From NCBI RefSeq assembly GCF_001509585.1, contig NZ_LNCI01000004.1, positions 310,001 through 374,000 on the forward strand: a stretch of DNA of 64,000 bases, in the 5' to 3' direction. The notes below the pieces were generated by a model. The model was not told the DNA's origin. It saw only the letters and a list, made by a program, of their open reading frames with translations, and did not search any database. Below are positions 19,100 to 27,655 of this stretch, piece by piece. A program made the position numbers and the translations under genes. Within the stretch, counting starts at the first letter, position 1; the number at the start of each line of letters is the position of its first letter. Source of the DNA: Tropicimonas marinistellae. Its GTDB lineage: Bacteria; Pseudomonadota; Alphaproteobacteria; Rhodobacterales; Rhodobacteraceae.

Positions 19100-19200
19100 C
19101 TCTCTCCAGAGTCGCTCGCCCGCGCGGTCCTTTGAGCCTGAGAGTTTACCGGGGCGGTTGCTCCTTCGGCACCGGTCGCAGGGGACCGGGTTCTCCCGAC
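19100..19200 (-). promoter_or_regulatory. Glycine riboswitch (gcvT operon leader)
   Basis: Read on the minus strand, the leader has the glycine-aptamer signature in order: CGGGAGA at the 5' side, GCCGAAGGAGCAA in the core, AACTCTCAGG, AAAGGACCG, and finally ACTCTGGAGAGA. These blocks match the conserved core of the glycine riboswitch (Rfam RF00504 class). About 100 bases are covered, which looks like one full aptamer rather than a tandem pair. It lies between the gcvT start and a divergent gamma-glutamylcyclotransferase-like gene. Glycine binding would switch on gcvTHP. Confidence 0.9.
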
Positions 19201-19284
19201 GCGGGGTGTCTTTTTTTCGCATAGCGAATGCAATCGGTCCCGGCAAGCCTTGCCTTCCGGCGCCAGCGGCGCGACACCGGGCGC

Positions 19285-19878
19285 ATGATGGATCGGCAGT
19301 TCTTCGGCTACGGATCGCTCGTGAACCGGGCAACGCACGGCTACCCCCGCACGCGGCCCGCGACGCTGCGCGGCTGGCAGCGGGTCTGGGTGCATACGAC
19401 CCTGCGCCCGGCGGCCTTCCTGTCGGTCGAACCGGCCGACAGGGAAATCGACGGGCTGGTGGCCGAAGTCCCCGGCGCGGACTGGGAATCGCTGGACGCA
19501 CGCGAAGGCGCCTATGACCGGCAGCCGGTGGAAGCGCGGCTGCAAACCTGCGGGAGCCCCACGCCGGCGCAGGTCTATTCCGTTCGTTCGCGGCACACCG
19601 CCCCGCCCGGCGTTCGGCACCCGCTGCGCCTGAGCTATGTCGACGTCGTGGTCCAGGGCTATCTGGAGGTCTTCGGCGAAGCCGGCGCGGAGCGGTTCTT
19701 CGAAACCACCTCCGGCTGGCGCGGGCCGGTCCACGACGACCGCGCCGCACCGATCTACACGCGGCATCAGGTACTGACCTCCTGGCAACGCGGCTTCGTC
19801 GACGCGCAGCTCGCCGCACGCGGCGCGACGCCGCTCGAGGGCCCCGCGCCGCAGGCGCGCCCGGCCCCAAGGGGGTGA
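19285..19878 (+). CDS. Gamma-glutamylcyclotransferase-like protein
   Basis: The 197-residue product carries the family's substrate-binding loop FGYGSLV at residues 7-13. The likely catalytic glutamate is E74 in LDAREGAYDR. Members cleave gamma-glutamyl peptides to 5-oxoproline or act on related amides; the substrate is not evident. ATGs at 19285 and 19288 are both possible, and the open frame upstream overlaps the riboswitch region and is unlikely to be translated. It is divergent from gcvT and not obviously in an operon. Confidence 0.78.
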   Translation: MMDRQFFGYGSLVNRATHGYPRTRPATLRGWQRVWVHTTLRPAAFLSVEPADREIDGLVAEVPGADWESLDAREGAYDRQPVEARLQTCGSPTPAQVYSVRSRHTAPPGVRHPLRLSYVDVVVQGYLEVFGEAGAERFFETTSGWRGPVHDDRAAPIYTRHQVLTSWQRGFVDAQLAARGATPLEGPAPQARPAPRG

Positions 19879-20016
19879 GATGCGTCAGCGTCGATCCCCG
19901 AGGGGAAGCCCCGGTTCCGGCCGCGCGCCAGACGACGGAGCGCGACCCTCCGCCCCGTTGCATTTCCCGCGCCCCGGCGCAGGCATAGGCACCACGAATC
20001 CCTTGCGGAGGTCTGC

Positions 20017-20787
20017 ATGACCGACCATCCCACCTTTCCCGATCTCGCCGGCGCCTCGGTCTTCATCACCGGCGGCGGGTCCGGCATCGGCGCGGCGCTT
20101 ACGGAGGGCTTCCTTCAGCAGGGCAGCCGCGTCGCCTTCGTGCAGCGCTCCAACGCCGAGGCGTTCTGCGACCGCATGGAAAAGCGGACAGGCAATCGCC
20201 CCCTGTTTCTGCCCTGCGACATCACCGACACGCAGGCACTGAGGGCCGCCATCGACACCGCGGCCCGCGCCCACGGGGCGATCCGGGTGCTGGTGAACAA
20301 CGCCGCCAACGACCAGCGCCACCCGACGCTGGAGATCGACGAGGCCTTCTGGGACAGCTCTCTCGCGATCAACCTCAAACCGTATTTCTTTGCCGCCCAG
20401 GCGGTCATCCCGGGAATGCGCGCGAGCGGCGGCGGGTCGATCGTCAACATGTCCTCGATCAGCTACATGATGGCGACCTGCGGCTACGCGCCCTACATCA
20501 CGTCCAACGCCGGCATTACCGGGATGACCCGGACCCTTGCGCGGGAATTCGGCGCCGATGGCATTCGGGTGAATGCGCTCATGCCCGGCATGGTCGTGAC
20601 GGCGCGGCAACTCGAAAACTGGCTGACGCCGGAAGACATGGCCGCGCAACTCGAGCGCCAGTGCCTCAAGCAAACCCTGAAACCGGAGGATATGGTGGGC
20701 GGCACCCTCTTTCTTGCCTCGAATGCCTCGGCCGCGATGACGGCACAGGCGCTGGTCCTCGATGGCGGCGTGGTGACCACGGGATGA
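20017..20787 (+). CDS. SDR-family oxidoreductase, putative sugar dehydrogenase
   Basis: A 256-residue short-chain dehydrogenase with the cofactor loop TGGGSGIG (19-26) and NNAAND (94-99). Ser147 and Tyr160 are in the expected active-site places. The position four residues after the tyrosine, normally lysine (YxxxK), is asparagine: YITSN, N164 (codon AAC). It is the first gene of an operon for oxidative sugar breakdown, so by context it would oxidise an aldose such as D-galactose or L-arabinose to its lactone. Its stop overlaps dgoK by ATGA. Activity with the changed residue is uncertain. Confidence 0.8.
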   Translation: MTDHPTFPDLAGASVFITGGGSGIGAALTEGFLQQGSRVAFVQRSNAEAFCDRMEKRTGNRPLFLPCDITDTQALRAAIDTAARAHGAIRVLVNNAANDQRHPTLEIDEAFWDSSLAINLKPYFFAAQAVIPGMRASGGGSIVNMSSISYMMATCGYAPYITSNAGITGMTRTLAREFGADGIRVNALMPGMVVTARQLENWLTPEDMAAQLERQCLKQTLKPEDMVGGTLFLASNASAAMTAQALVLDGGVVTTG

Positions 20788-21692
20788 GCGTTCTGGATTG
20801 GATCGCCGTCGATTGGGGCACGTCCTCGCTCCGAGCCTGGGGGATCGGCACCGACGGCGCCGTGCTCTGGTCCGAGGCGTCGGACACCGGCATGGGCGGG
20901 CTCGGCCCGTCGGAGTTCGAACCCGCCTTCCTCGATCTCGTCGGGCATCGGCTGGGCGAAAGCGGCCCCGTCCGTGTCATCGCCTGCGGCATGGTCGGCG
21001 CCCGGCAGGGATGGGTCGAGGCGCGGTACCGGTCGGTGCCCTGCGCGCCGCTGGATCCGGTGCTCACGCCCGCGCCCACGGAGGACGGGCGATTGGACTT
21101 CCGCATCATCAGCGGCCTCAGCCAGTCCAACCCGGCCGACGTCATGCGCGGCGAGGAAACCCAGATCGCCGGGTTCCAGGCGCTCAACCCGAAGTTCGAC
21201 GGGGTGATCTGCCTGCCCGGGACCCATTCCAAGTGGGTCCACGTGAGCGCCGGCGAGGTGGTGAGTTTCCAGACCTTCATGACCGGCGATCTCTTTGCCG
21301 CCATCGCCGGGCATACGGTGTTGCGCCACTCGGTGCGAACCGAGGACTGGAGCGAGACGGCTTTCGCCGCGGCCGTGGATGACGCCGTCTCGCGCCCGGA
21401 GAAGCTCGCGGCGCGGCTCTTCTCGCTGCGCGCCGAGGGCCTCCTTGCCGATCTTCCGGCCGCCGACGCCCGCAGCCGCCTGTCCGGCCTGCTGATCGGC
21501 GCTGAACTGGCGGCCGCACGTCCCTACTGGCTTGGCCAGAACGTGGCGATCGTCGGCGCCAAAGGCATTTCCGCCCGCTACGCCAGTGCCTTGTCGGCCC
21601 TTGGCGTGTCCGCGACCATCGCCGATGGCGGCCAGATCACCCTCAAGGGCCTCGCCGCCGCCCGTTCCCTCGCTTCGGAGTCCCCGTCATGA
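20784..21692 (+). CDS. dgoK: 2-dehydro-3-deoxygalactonokinase
   Basis: DgoK phosphorylates 2-keto-3-deoxygalactonate for the DgoA aldolase. The 302-residue product opens with the phosphate-1 loop WIAVDWGTSSLRAW. It has CGMVGARQGW, VICLPGTHSKWV and FMTGDLFA, the typical DgoK blocks of the sugar kinase/actin fold. The start ATG overlaps the upstream stop (ATGA at 20784-20787), and its own stop overlaps dgoA in the same way. Confidence 0.92.
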   Translation: MSVLDWIAVDWGTSSLRAWGIGTDGAVLWSEASDTGMGGLGPSEFEPAFLDLVGHRLGESGPVRVIACGMVGARQGWVEARYRSVPCAPLDPVLTPAPTEDGRLDFRIISGLSQSNPADVMRGEETQIAGFQALNPKFDGVICLPGTHSKWVHVSAGEVVSFQTFMTGDLFAAIAGHTVLRHSVRTEDWSETAFAAAVDDAVSRPEKLAARLFSLRAEGLLADLPAADARSRLSGLLIGAELAAARPYWLGQNVAIVGAKGISARYASALSALGVSATIADGGQITLKGLAAARSLASESPS

Positions 21693-22294
21693 GTCGTCCG
21701 CTTATCGCCATCCTTCGTGGCATCTCGCCCGCCGAAGCCGCGCCCGCGGCCCTGTCCCTGCTGGACGCCGGCATCGACCGGATCGAGGTGCCGCTCAACT
21801 CCCCCGACCCTTTCGACAGTATCCGCGAAATGGCCGTCGCCGTCGGGGACCGCGCGCAGGTCGGCGCCGGCACGGTCCTGACCGAGCAGCAGGTGGATCA
21901 GGTGGCCGAGGCCGGCGGGCAGCTCGTCGTGTCGCCCAATTGCGTCCCGGCCGTGATCCGCGCCACCAAGGCGCGCGGCATGGCCTCCTGGCCCGGCATC
22001 TTCACGCCGACCGAGGCCTTTGCCGCGCTCGACGCCGGCGCCGACGGGCTGAAGCTCTTCCCGGGCAACATGGCCGGGCCGGACGGGCTCAAGGCCCTGC
22101 GCGCCGTGTTGCCGGCGGGCACGCAGGTCTACGCCGTGGGTGGCGCCGGGCCGGAGAACTTCGCGGCCTGGATCGCCGCCGGCGCGGACGGCTTCGGCAT
22201 CGGCTCGGCCCTCTACACGCCCGGCATGGACGCCGCCGACATCCTTGCCCGCGCAACGAGGATCGTGCGCGCCTATGACGAGGCGGCGCGATGA
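21689..22294 (+). CDS. dgoA: 2-dehydro-3-deoxy-6-phosphogalactonate aldolase
   Basis: DgoA splits KDPGal into pyruvate and glyceraldehyde 3-phosphate through a Schiff base. The 201-residue product has IAILRGISPAEA at the start and the RIEVPLNSP strand with E33. The Schiff-base lysine K122 is in GLKLFPGNMAG. The LNSP sequence and the dgoK neighbour favour the galactonate enzyme over the gluconate-specific Eda. It overlaps both neighbours by ATGA. Confidence 0.92.
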   Translation: MSRPLIAILRGISPAEAAPAALSLLDAGIDRIEVPLNSPDPFDSIREMAVAVGDRAQVGAGTVLTEQQVDQVAEAGGQLVVSPNCVPAVIRATKARGMASWPGIFTPTEAFAALDAGADGLKLFPGNMAGPDGLKALRAVLPAGTQVYAVGGAGPENFAAWIAAGADGFGIGSALYTPGMDAADILARATRIVRAYDEAAR

Positions 22295-23151
22295 CACGCG
22301 TCTTCGATGCCACGCCCTGCCAGCTTGGCGAAGGGCCGCTCTGGCACCCGGCGCGACAGCAGTTGTTCTGGTTCGATATCCTGCGGCGCCAGCTCCTGAC
22401 CAGAACGGAAGGGGAAACCCGCCTCTGGCAATTCAACCGCCACGTCTCCGCGGCCGGTTGGATCGACAACGACACGCTGCTCGTGGCCTGCGAGAATGCG
22501 CTGTTCACCCTGGATCTGGAAACCGGCCGGCGGCAGGAAATCTGCCCGCTCGAGGCCGATAACCCGGTCACGCGCTCCAACGATGGCCGCGCCGATCCCT
22601 GGGGCGGCTTCTGGATCGGCACGATGGGGTTCAAGGCCGAACCGGGCGCAGGCGCGATCTACCGTTACTACCGGGGCGAATTGCGCAAGCTTCAGAGCGA
22701 GATCACCATACCCAATGCGATCAGCTTCTACCCGGACGGCAGCTTCGCCTGCTATTGCGACTCCACCGAACACGTGATCCGGCGCCTGCGGCTCGACGAA
22801 GCGACCGGTTGGCCCGTGGGCGCGCCGGAGGTCTTCATCGACATGCGCGGGGAGGATTGGGCACCCGACGGGGCCGTGATCGACGCAGATGGCACGTTCT
22901 GGAACGCGCAATGGGGCGCGTCACGCGTCGCCGCCTATGACCGGGCGGGCGCCATGCAGCACACGGTCGCCCTGGAGGCGAAACAGACCACCTGCCCGGC
23001 TTTCGGCGGGAGCGACCTGACAACGCTCTTCGTGACCACCGCGCGAGACGACCTTCCCGCGCGGGAACTTGCCGAACGGCCGGAAAACGGCATGACCTTT
23101 GCCATCGAGGGCGCCGGCAAGGGGCAGCAGGAGCATCGTGTCGTCCTGTAG
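22291..23151 (+). CDS. SMP-30/gluconolactonase-family sugar lactonase
   Basis: The 286-residue six-bladed beta-propeller belongs to the SMP-30/regucalcin family and would hydrolyse the aldonolactone made by the dehydrogenase. It has the metal-binding glutamate early (CQLGEGPLW, E14). SNDGRADPWGGFWIGTM carries the conserved Asn and Asp ligands, and APDGAVIDADG carries the third set. It overlaps dgoA by ATGA, and 36 bases separate it from the epimerase. Confidence 0.88.
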   Translation: MTRVFDATPCQLGEGPLWHPARQQLFWFDILRRQLLTRTEGETRLWQFNRHVSAAGWIDNDTLLVACENALFTLDLETGRRQEICPLEADNPVTRSNDGRADPWGGFWIGTMGFKAEPGAGAIYRYYRGELRKLQSEITIPNAISFYPDGSFACYCDSTEHVIRRLRLDEATGWPVGAPEVFIDMRGEDWAPDGAVIDADGTFWNAQWGASRVAAYDRAGAMQHTVALEAKQTTCPAFGGSDLTTLFVTTARDDLPARELAERPENGMTFAIEGAGKGQQEHRVVL

Positions 23152-23187
23152 TAACCCGCGCGCGACCCACAAGATTGAGGAGCTGAC

Positions 23188-24189
23188 ATGGAGCGTACCC
23201 CCTTTGGAACCACGTCCCGCGGCGAGGCCGTCGAGCGGATTCTGCTCGACAACGGGGCGATCTCGGTCGGCATCCTGACCTATGGCGCAACCCTGCAGGA
23301 TCTCCGCATCGCCGGCATCGACCGGTCCCTGACCCTCGGCAGCCCGCGGCTGGCCGACTACGAGCCGGGCGGTGCTTTCACCTATTTCGGCGCAATCGCC
23401 GGTCCCGTGGCAAACCGCATCGCGCGGGCCGCAACCCGGTTCGATGGCCGTGACCTCGCATTCGAGCCCAACGGGCCGGGGGGTCATCACCTCCACGGCG
23501 GCAGCACGGGCCTGAGCTGGAAGGTCTGGCAGGTCGAACGGGCCGACGAGGCCAACGTCGTGCTGTCGGTGGAAGCGGCCCACGGCGAAGGCAGCCTGCC
23601 CGGCAACCGCCGCTTCGAAGCCACCTTCTCACTTGCGGACGGCCCGAGCCTCACCCTCACGTTACGCGCCGAAACCGACGCGCCCACTTTGGTCAATTTG
23701 GCGAACCACAGCTACTGGAACCTGTCGGACGCCGCGACATTCCACGGCCACCTGCTACAAGTGGAGGCCGGGAACGTCATGCCGGTCGACGCCGATGCGC
23801 TGCCGACCGGAGAGGTCCTGCCCGTCGCCGGAACCGCGATGGATTTCCGCAGCGCGCGCGCGCTGACCGCCGCCGACCACCTGGACAACAACTTCTGTCT
23901 CGGCACGTCCCGCACGGCGCTGCGCCCCGCGGCCTCGCTCGCGGCCCCCGGCGGTCCGGCGATGACCATCGAAACGACCGAGCCGGGCCTCCAGGTCTAC
24001 GACGCCCGCCACATGCCGGCCGGCGGCGCGACAGGCACCGACGGCCGCGTGTTCGGCCCGCGCAGCGGCGTCGCGCTGGAGGCGCAGTTCTGGCCGGATG
24101 CGCCGAGCCATGCCGATTTCCCCTCCATCCGGCTGGATCCGGGACAGCCGTGGGAACAGGTGACGCGCTTCACCTTCCGAACCGCCTGA
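23188..24189 (+). CDS. galM: Aldose 1-epimerase
   Basis: Mutarotase that interconverts alpha and beta anomers so the dehydrogenase receives its substrate. The 333-residue product has LTYGATLQDL, GAIAGPVANRI, the HHLHGG loop with a catalytic histidine and NHSYWNL with the second histidine. A glutamate near GVALEAQFWPDAP is the likely base. A strong ribosome site (GAGGAG) precedes ATG 23188. It is last in the sugar operon and convergent with the phytase-like gene. Confidence 0.9.
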   Translation: MERTPFGTTSRGEAVERILLDNGAISVGILTYGATLQDLRIAGIDRSLTLGSPRLADYEPGGAFTYFGAIAGPVANRIARAATRFDGRDLAFEPNGPGGHHLHGGSTGLSWKVWQVERADEANVVLSVEAAHGEGSLPGNRRFEATFSLADGPSLTLTLRAETDAPTLVNLANHSYWNLSDAATFHGHLLQVEAGNVMPVDADALPTGEVLPVAGTAMDFRSARALTAADHLDNNFCLGTSRTALRPAASLAAPGGPAMTIETTEPGLQVYDARHMPAGGATGTDGRVFGPRSGVALEAQFWPDAPSHADFPSIRLDPGQPWEQVTRFTFRTA

Positions 24190-24382
24190 CGCGGGACAGG
24201 CGCTGACCACTTGCAACCAGAGGCAGCCCGTCGCGGATTGTCGCGCCGCGTGGGCGGTTGCGTCTCGTGTCAGGCATGCGGACACCTCGGGCCTTGAAAC
24301 GCAGCGCCGGAACGCCCGATCCACGTCATTGCCCCGTCGCTCACCTCCTCAAGCCAAACAGAAATGGCCCCCCGAACGACAA

Positions 24383-24408
24383 GAGGCGCCCGGTGATCCG
24401 GACGCCCC
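24383..24408. terminator. Hairpin between convergent galM and phytase-like genes
   Basis: The arms GAGGCGCCCGG and CCGGACGCCCC pair over 11 bases with two G-T pairs around the loop TGAT. On the plus strand TTTCACT follows; on the minus strand TTGTCGTT follows. It probably terminates both operons. The rest of the 24190-24432 gap shows nothing further. Confidence 0.55.
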
Positions 24409-24432
24409 TTTCACTCTGCGAAAACGCACCGC

Positions 24433-26607
24433 TTACTCGACAGTACCGATGGAGAAGAACAGCGTCTCGCCGGAATGGTCGTCGATCCCGTCATTGTCGG
24501 TGGAGACGAACACCTCCCCGGCCGCGTCGATTGCCAGGCCCTCGACCTTGTCCTGCACGTAGCCGTTGAGCTGCTTCAGATCGGGCAGCAGGTCGCGCAC
24601 CTCTTCCTTGCTCACAACCGGCAGCGCACCGCCCAACGCACCCGGCACCATCTCCGCGGCGGGAATGCGGTAGACCTTCTTGGTCACGGCAGCGTCGCCG
24701 ATCTGGTTGTCACGCTCGATGACATAGAACCAGTCGCCATGCGCCACGATCTCGGAAAGACCGACCCAGCCCTTTTCCGGCGTCGCCTTGGGGTAGTGGA
24801 CCGCCCCCCATTCCTCCGACTCCAGGTTGTAGGAGACGAGCTTCACATGATCGGCCGGATCGTCGGCCCATTCCCGCTGCACCGCCATCCAGAGCGTGTC
24901 GCCAACCTTGGTGACGCCCTCGAAGCCGAAGCGCTTCTCCACCGCCATCAGCTCGGCCGGCAGGCCAATCTCGTCCTCGATCTCGCCCTCGGCGCTGACG
25001 TGGTAGATCGCGTGCGGGATCACCCGGTCGGTCCGGCCCTCGGAGGCGATCCAGAAACCACCCTCGCCATCGAGCGCAATGCCCTCCATGTCGAGCTTCT
25101 GGGCCGGGAAGCCGGCCCGGGTCACCCGGATGGCGTTGACGATCTTCGCGGGCTTGGTGGTGGCGTCGATCTTGAAGATCGTCGGCTGCATCCCGTAGAA
25201 GCTGTCGTTCACCGCATAGAGAATGCCCGGCGCCTCGACATCGGCCACCATGCCGGAGATCGCTCCCCAACCGACCGGCGCGCCATTCTCGAGGGTCAGG
25301 TCCTCGGAGGTCAGCATCGGGTACTGCGCCTCGCCCTCGGCCAGCTCATAGATCATCACATGGGCGCGCACGCCGCCATCCTCGACCAGATCGACCTCGT
25401 TGGCGGAGACCAGCAGGTTGCGTTCCGGGATCGCCACATAGCCCTCCGGCCCGATGCCCGAGGGCAGCAATTGCTTGAGAACCGGGTTCGCCGGATCGGT
25501 GGCGTCATAGACCCCCACAACCGAAGCCCGTTCCGCACCGATGAAGATGTAGGGCGTCTCGCCGAAGGTCGCGACTTCCACCGACTCGGGCTCCACGCCC
25601 TTGTTGCCCGACCGCTTCTCCGGATAGTGGCCGATCTCCGCCACCGCGTATTCGAAGGAGGTGCCGCTCTCGTAGACGACCGAGCCGTCCTTGCCGAAGA
25701 TCGTCCAGCCGCGCGAACCGCCATCCATGTCGCCTTCGTTGGCGGTGACGAAGTGGGAATCGTCAAGCCATTTCACCGCGTCAGGCTCACGGACGCGTCC
25801 TTCCTGCGTGCCGTCGTAGGTGAAGGCGCCTTCCTCGTCGACGTCGATCATCGCCAGATCCACCGCGCCGGCGGAGAAATCGGCAATCAGCGCGCCGTCG
25901 CGGCCGACCACCGCGATGTGGTTGTTCTCCTGCATCGTCACGACGGTTTCGCCGAGGCCGTTGATGTCCACGAATTCCGGCTCCGGATCCTCCGCGCCCA
26001 CCTCGGCCAGGCCGGTCAGCTCCACCTTCTTGAGCGTGTCGCACACGGCGGTGTTGTCGGCGGCATCCAACAGGGCGAGGTACCCGGCCGGCATCTGGCC
26101 GACGCGGCCGTCGCCGGCATCCTCGTCGCGCTCGTTCTCGATGGCGACGGCCACGAAGGAACCGTCCTTGGCGACCGCGACCGAGTCGGGTTGCCCGCCC
26201 AGATCGCAGGTCGCGACGATCTCCTTGGCCGCGATGTCGACCACGGCGAGATGCCCCGACGGGTCGGTATAGCTTTGGGACGTGTTCACGCCCACATAGG
26301 CACGGTCGCCGATGATGCCCACTGCCGTCGGCTCGCCGCCCATATCGAGGTTGCCTAGCGGCGCCGGGTTCGCCGGATCGGTGATATCGATCATGCCGAT
26401 GCCGCCCAGGGGGCTGTCGGTAAAAACCAGCGTCATCCCGTCCGGCGTCGCGGCGATGATTTCGGCCGAGGTCTCGCGCGCCGTGTCTTCGCCCTCCGCC
26501 ATGTTCATCGGCGTGGCGAAGGAGGCGATGCGGTTGAAATTCATCTCGGCCTGCGCGACGCCAGCGGTCAGCGCAATAACTGACGTGAAGGTCAGGAGCT
26601 TGGTCAT
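24433..26607 (-). CDS. Secreted beta-propeller with phytase-like esterase domain
   Basis: A 724-residue exported protein. Residues 1-20 are a signal peptide (MTKLLTFTSVIALTAGVAQA, cleavage before EMNF). Residues about 25-480 form a beta-propeller of the LVIVD/choice-of-anchor type, with repeats such as VVGVYDATDPANP and LLVSANEVD. Residues about 500-724 match the 'esterase-like activity of phytase' domain, with LDMEGIALDGEGGFWIASEGR and GVTKVGDTLWMAVQ. The start at ATG 26607 fits the signal peptide; the upstream open frame covers the promoter. A three-unit Pho box 54 bases upstream suggests induction by phosphate starvation, consistent with a periplasmic phosphoester hydrolase. Catalysis is not proven. 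Confidence 0.85.
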   Translation of the reverse strand: MTKLLTFTSVIALTAGVAQAEMNFNRIASFATPMNMAEGEDTARETSAEIIAATPDGMTLVFTDSPLGGIGMIDITDPANPAPLGNLDMGGEPTAVGIIGDRAYVGVNTSQSYTDPSGHLAVVDIAAKEIVATCDLGGQPDSVAVAKDGSFVAVAIENERDEDAGDGRVGQMPAGYLALLDAADNTAVCDTLKKVELTGLAEVGAEDPEPEFVDINGLGETVVTMQENNHIAVVGRDGALIADFSAGAVDLAMIDVDEEGAFTYDGTQEGRVREPDAVKWLDDSHFVTANEGDMDGGSRGWTIFGKDGSVVYESGTSFEYAVAEIGHYPEKRSGNKGVEPESVEVATFGETPYIFIGAERASVVGVYDATDPANPVLKQLLPSGIGPEGYVAIPERNLLVSANEVDLVEDGGVRAHVMIYELAEGEAQYPMLTSEDLTLENGAPVGWGAISGMVADVEAPGILYAVNDSFYGMQPTIFKIDATTKPAKIVNAIRVTRAGFPAQKLDMEGIALDGEGGFWIASEGRTDRVIPHAIYHVSAEGEIEDEIGLPAELMAVEKRFGFEGVTKVGDTLWMAVQREWADDPADHVKLVSYNLESEEWGAVHYPKATPEKGWVGLSEIVAHGDWFYVIERDNQIGDAAVTKKVYRIPAAEMVPGALGGALPVVSKEEVRDLLPDLKQLNGYVQDKVEGLAIDAAGEVFVSTDNDGIDDHSGETLFFSIGTVE

Positions 26608-26660
26608 TGGGATCCCCCGTTGGAGTTTTGTGGGGGAGAAGTGGCGCGGAAGCGCGACGC

Positions 26661-26693
26661 CTAGGTAACAGTTCCATTTCAGTTTTATGAAAG
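26661..26693 (-). promoter_or_regulatory. Pho box (three 11-base PhoB repeats)
   Basis: On the minus strand, three consecutive 11-base units read CTTTCATAAAA, CTGAAATGGAA and CTGTTACCTAG. Each starts with a variant of the PhoB half-site CTGTCAT (6/7, 5/7 and 5/7 matches) followed by four bases, the spacing typical of PhoB tandem repeats. It ends 54 bases before the phytase-like gene's start codon. Confidence 0.65.
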
Positions 26694-27132
26694 CTTCGCA
26701 GGCCTGCCGCGAACCTCCCGCCTCGCACGGGTGCCGGAACCTCGGGGCGGGGTGTTTACAACCCAACCGCGAGCCCTTTCCCGCCGCTCCCGGTGCCCTG
26801 CACGGAACACTGGCCGTCTAGCCGCCGCGCATCGCCGGTCCGCCCCGTCAGGCCGGCGATACGTCACCGGCTATGCAGCGCTCGGCTGTCTTTCAGGCAG
26901 ATCGGCATCAAACGCTGCTGCGCACAGGTTGGATCGCCGCGCCGCGAACCGGCAACGCCCGGCTCCGCGCTCCGGCCTGCATCGACAGGTCATCCAATGG
27001 CGGCACGTCGCACCGGGCATCCTCCCGCCCTGCGGCGCTCCGCCCATGACGTGAGGCATCACGTCCAGCCAATCGCGTTCACATCCCGGATTTGAGGCCG
27101 CGACCGGCGTTCTACCCAATGGCCGAAACGCT
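26694..27132. other. Intergenic stretch without recognised genes
   Basis: About 440 bases lie between the Pho box and the stop of the DUF1992 gene. Open frames here lack ribosome sites and have arginine/serine-rich out-of-frame composition. The short string GATTTGAGGCCGCG near 27090 recurs near 34667 in another gap, and I cannot assign it a role. The upstream sequences of the phytase-like promoter are the only other expected content. Confidence 0.4.
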
Positions 27133-27447
27133 TCAACCGAACCGGTTGTAGGCTTCGATCTCCACGGCCAGGCGCGTCTGCATATCCGCAAGCTCGCGCA
27201 GAATATCCTTGCGCGCGCCCGGATCCCTCTCCGCCGCAAGCCGCTGCCGTATCGCCGCGATCTCGATCTTCAGCAGCACGGGCACGGGTTTCACATCTGC
27301 CTCGGCCATGATGCGGTCGAGCACGGACGGGGCCGGTTCGGAGAGGTTTCCGATCGGCTGACCGGCACCCGCAAGGTGATCGAACTCACCCTGGGCCTCC
27401 AGCCTCTGGAACATCATTTCGAGCGTGAGATTCAAGGGATGCGACAT
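27133..27447 (-). CDS. DUF1992 (DnaJ-C28-type) protein
   Basis: A 104-residue protein matching DUF1992, the domain also found in the DnaJ homologue subfamily C member 28. The pattern is MMFQRLEAQGEFDHLAGAGQPIG, then the EPAPSVLDRIMAEADVKPVPVLLKIEI core and a C-terminal helix DILRELADMQTRLAVEIEAYNRFG, although no J-domain is present. Function is unknown. The start at ATG 27447 has AGAGG about nine bases upstream and fits family length; the longer upstream frame is not coding. It is divergent from the GT87-like gene. Confidence 0.8.
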   Translation of the reverse strand: MSHPLNLTLEMMFQRLEAQGEFDHLAGAGQPIGNLSEPAPSVLDRIMAEADVKPVPVLLKIEIAAIRQRLAAERDPGARKDILRELADMQTRLAVEIEAYNRFG

Positions 27448-27655
27448 CGCAGCTACCTCTTCCGGCACGGAGGTTACTATCTGGTTTCCGGGAGCATTTC
27501 CGGCGACCTTATGTCGCCCCACCTGTGGCCGCGATACCGCGCCAGCGGCGGCTCCCGATTCTGCCCTCTTCTGCGAGGCCCGCAGCCTGTTAGGTTGCGC
27601 TCCACGAAAGCCGAGAGTTCCCCCGAACGCCCGCAACGAACAGCGCGAACACCAG

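Noticed and set aside
27085-27100. GATTTGAGGCCGCG repeated near 34667 as a mobile-element trace
   Set aside because: Only 14 bases are shared and the flanks do not align; this is too little to call a repeat.
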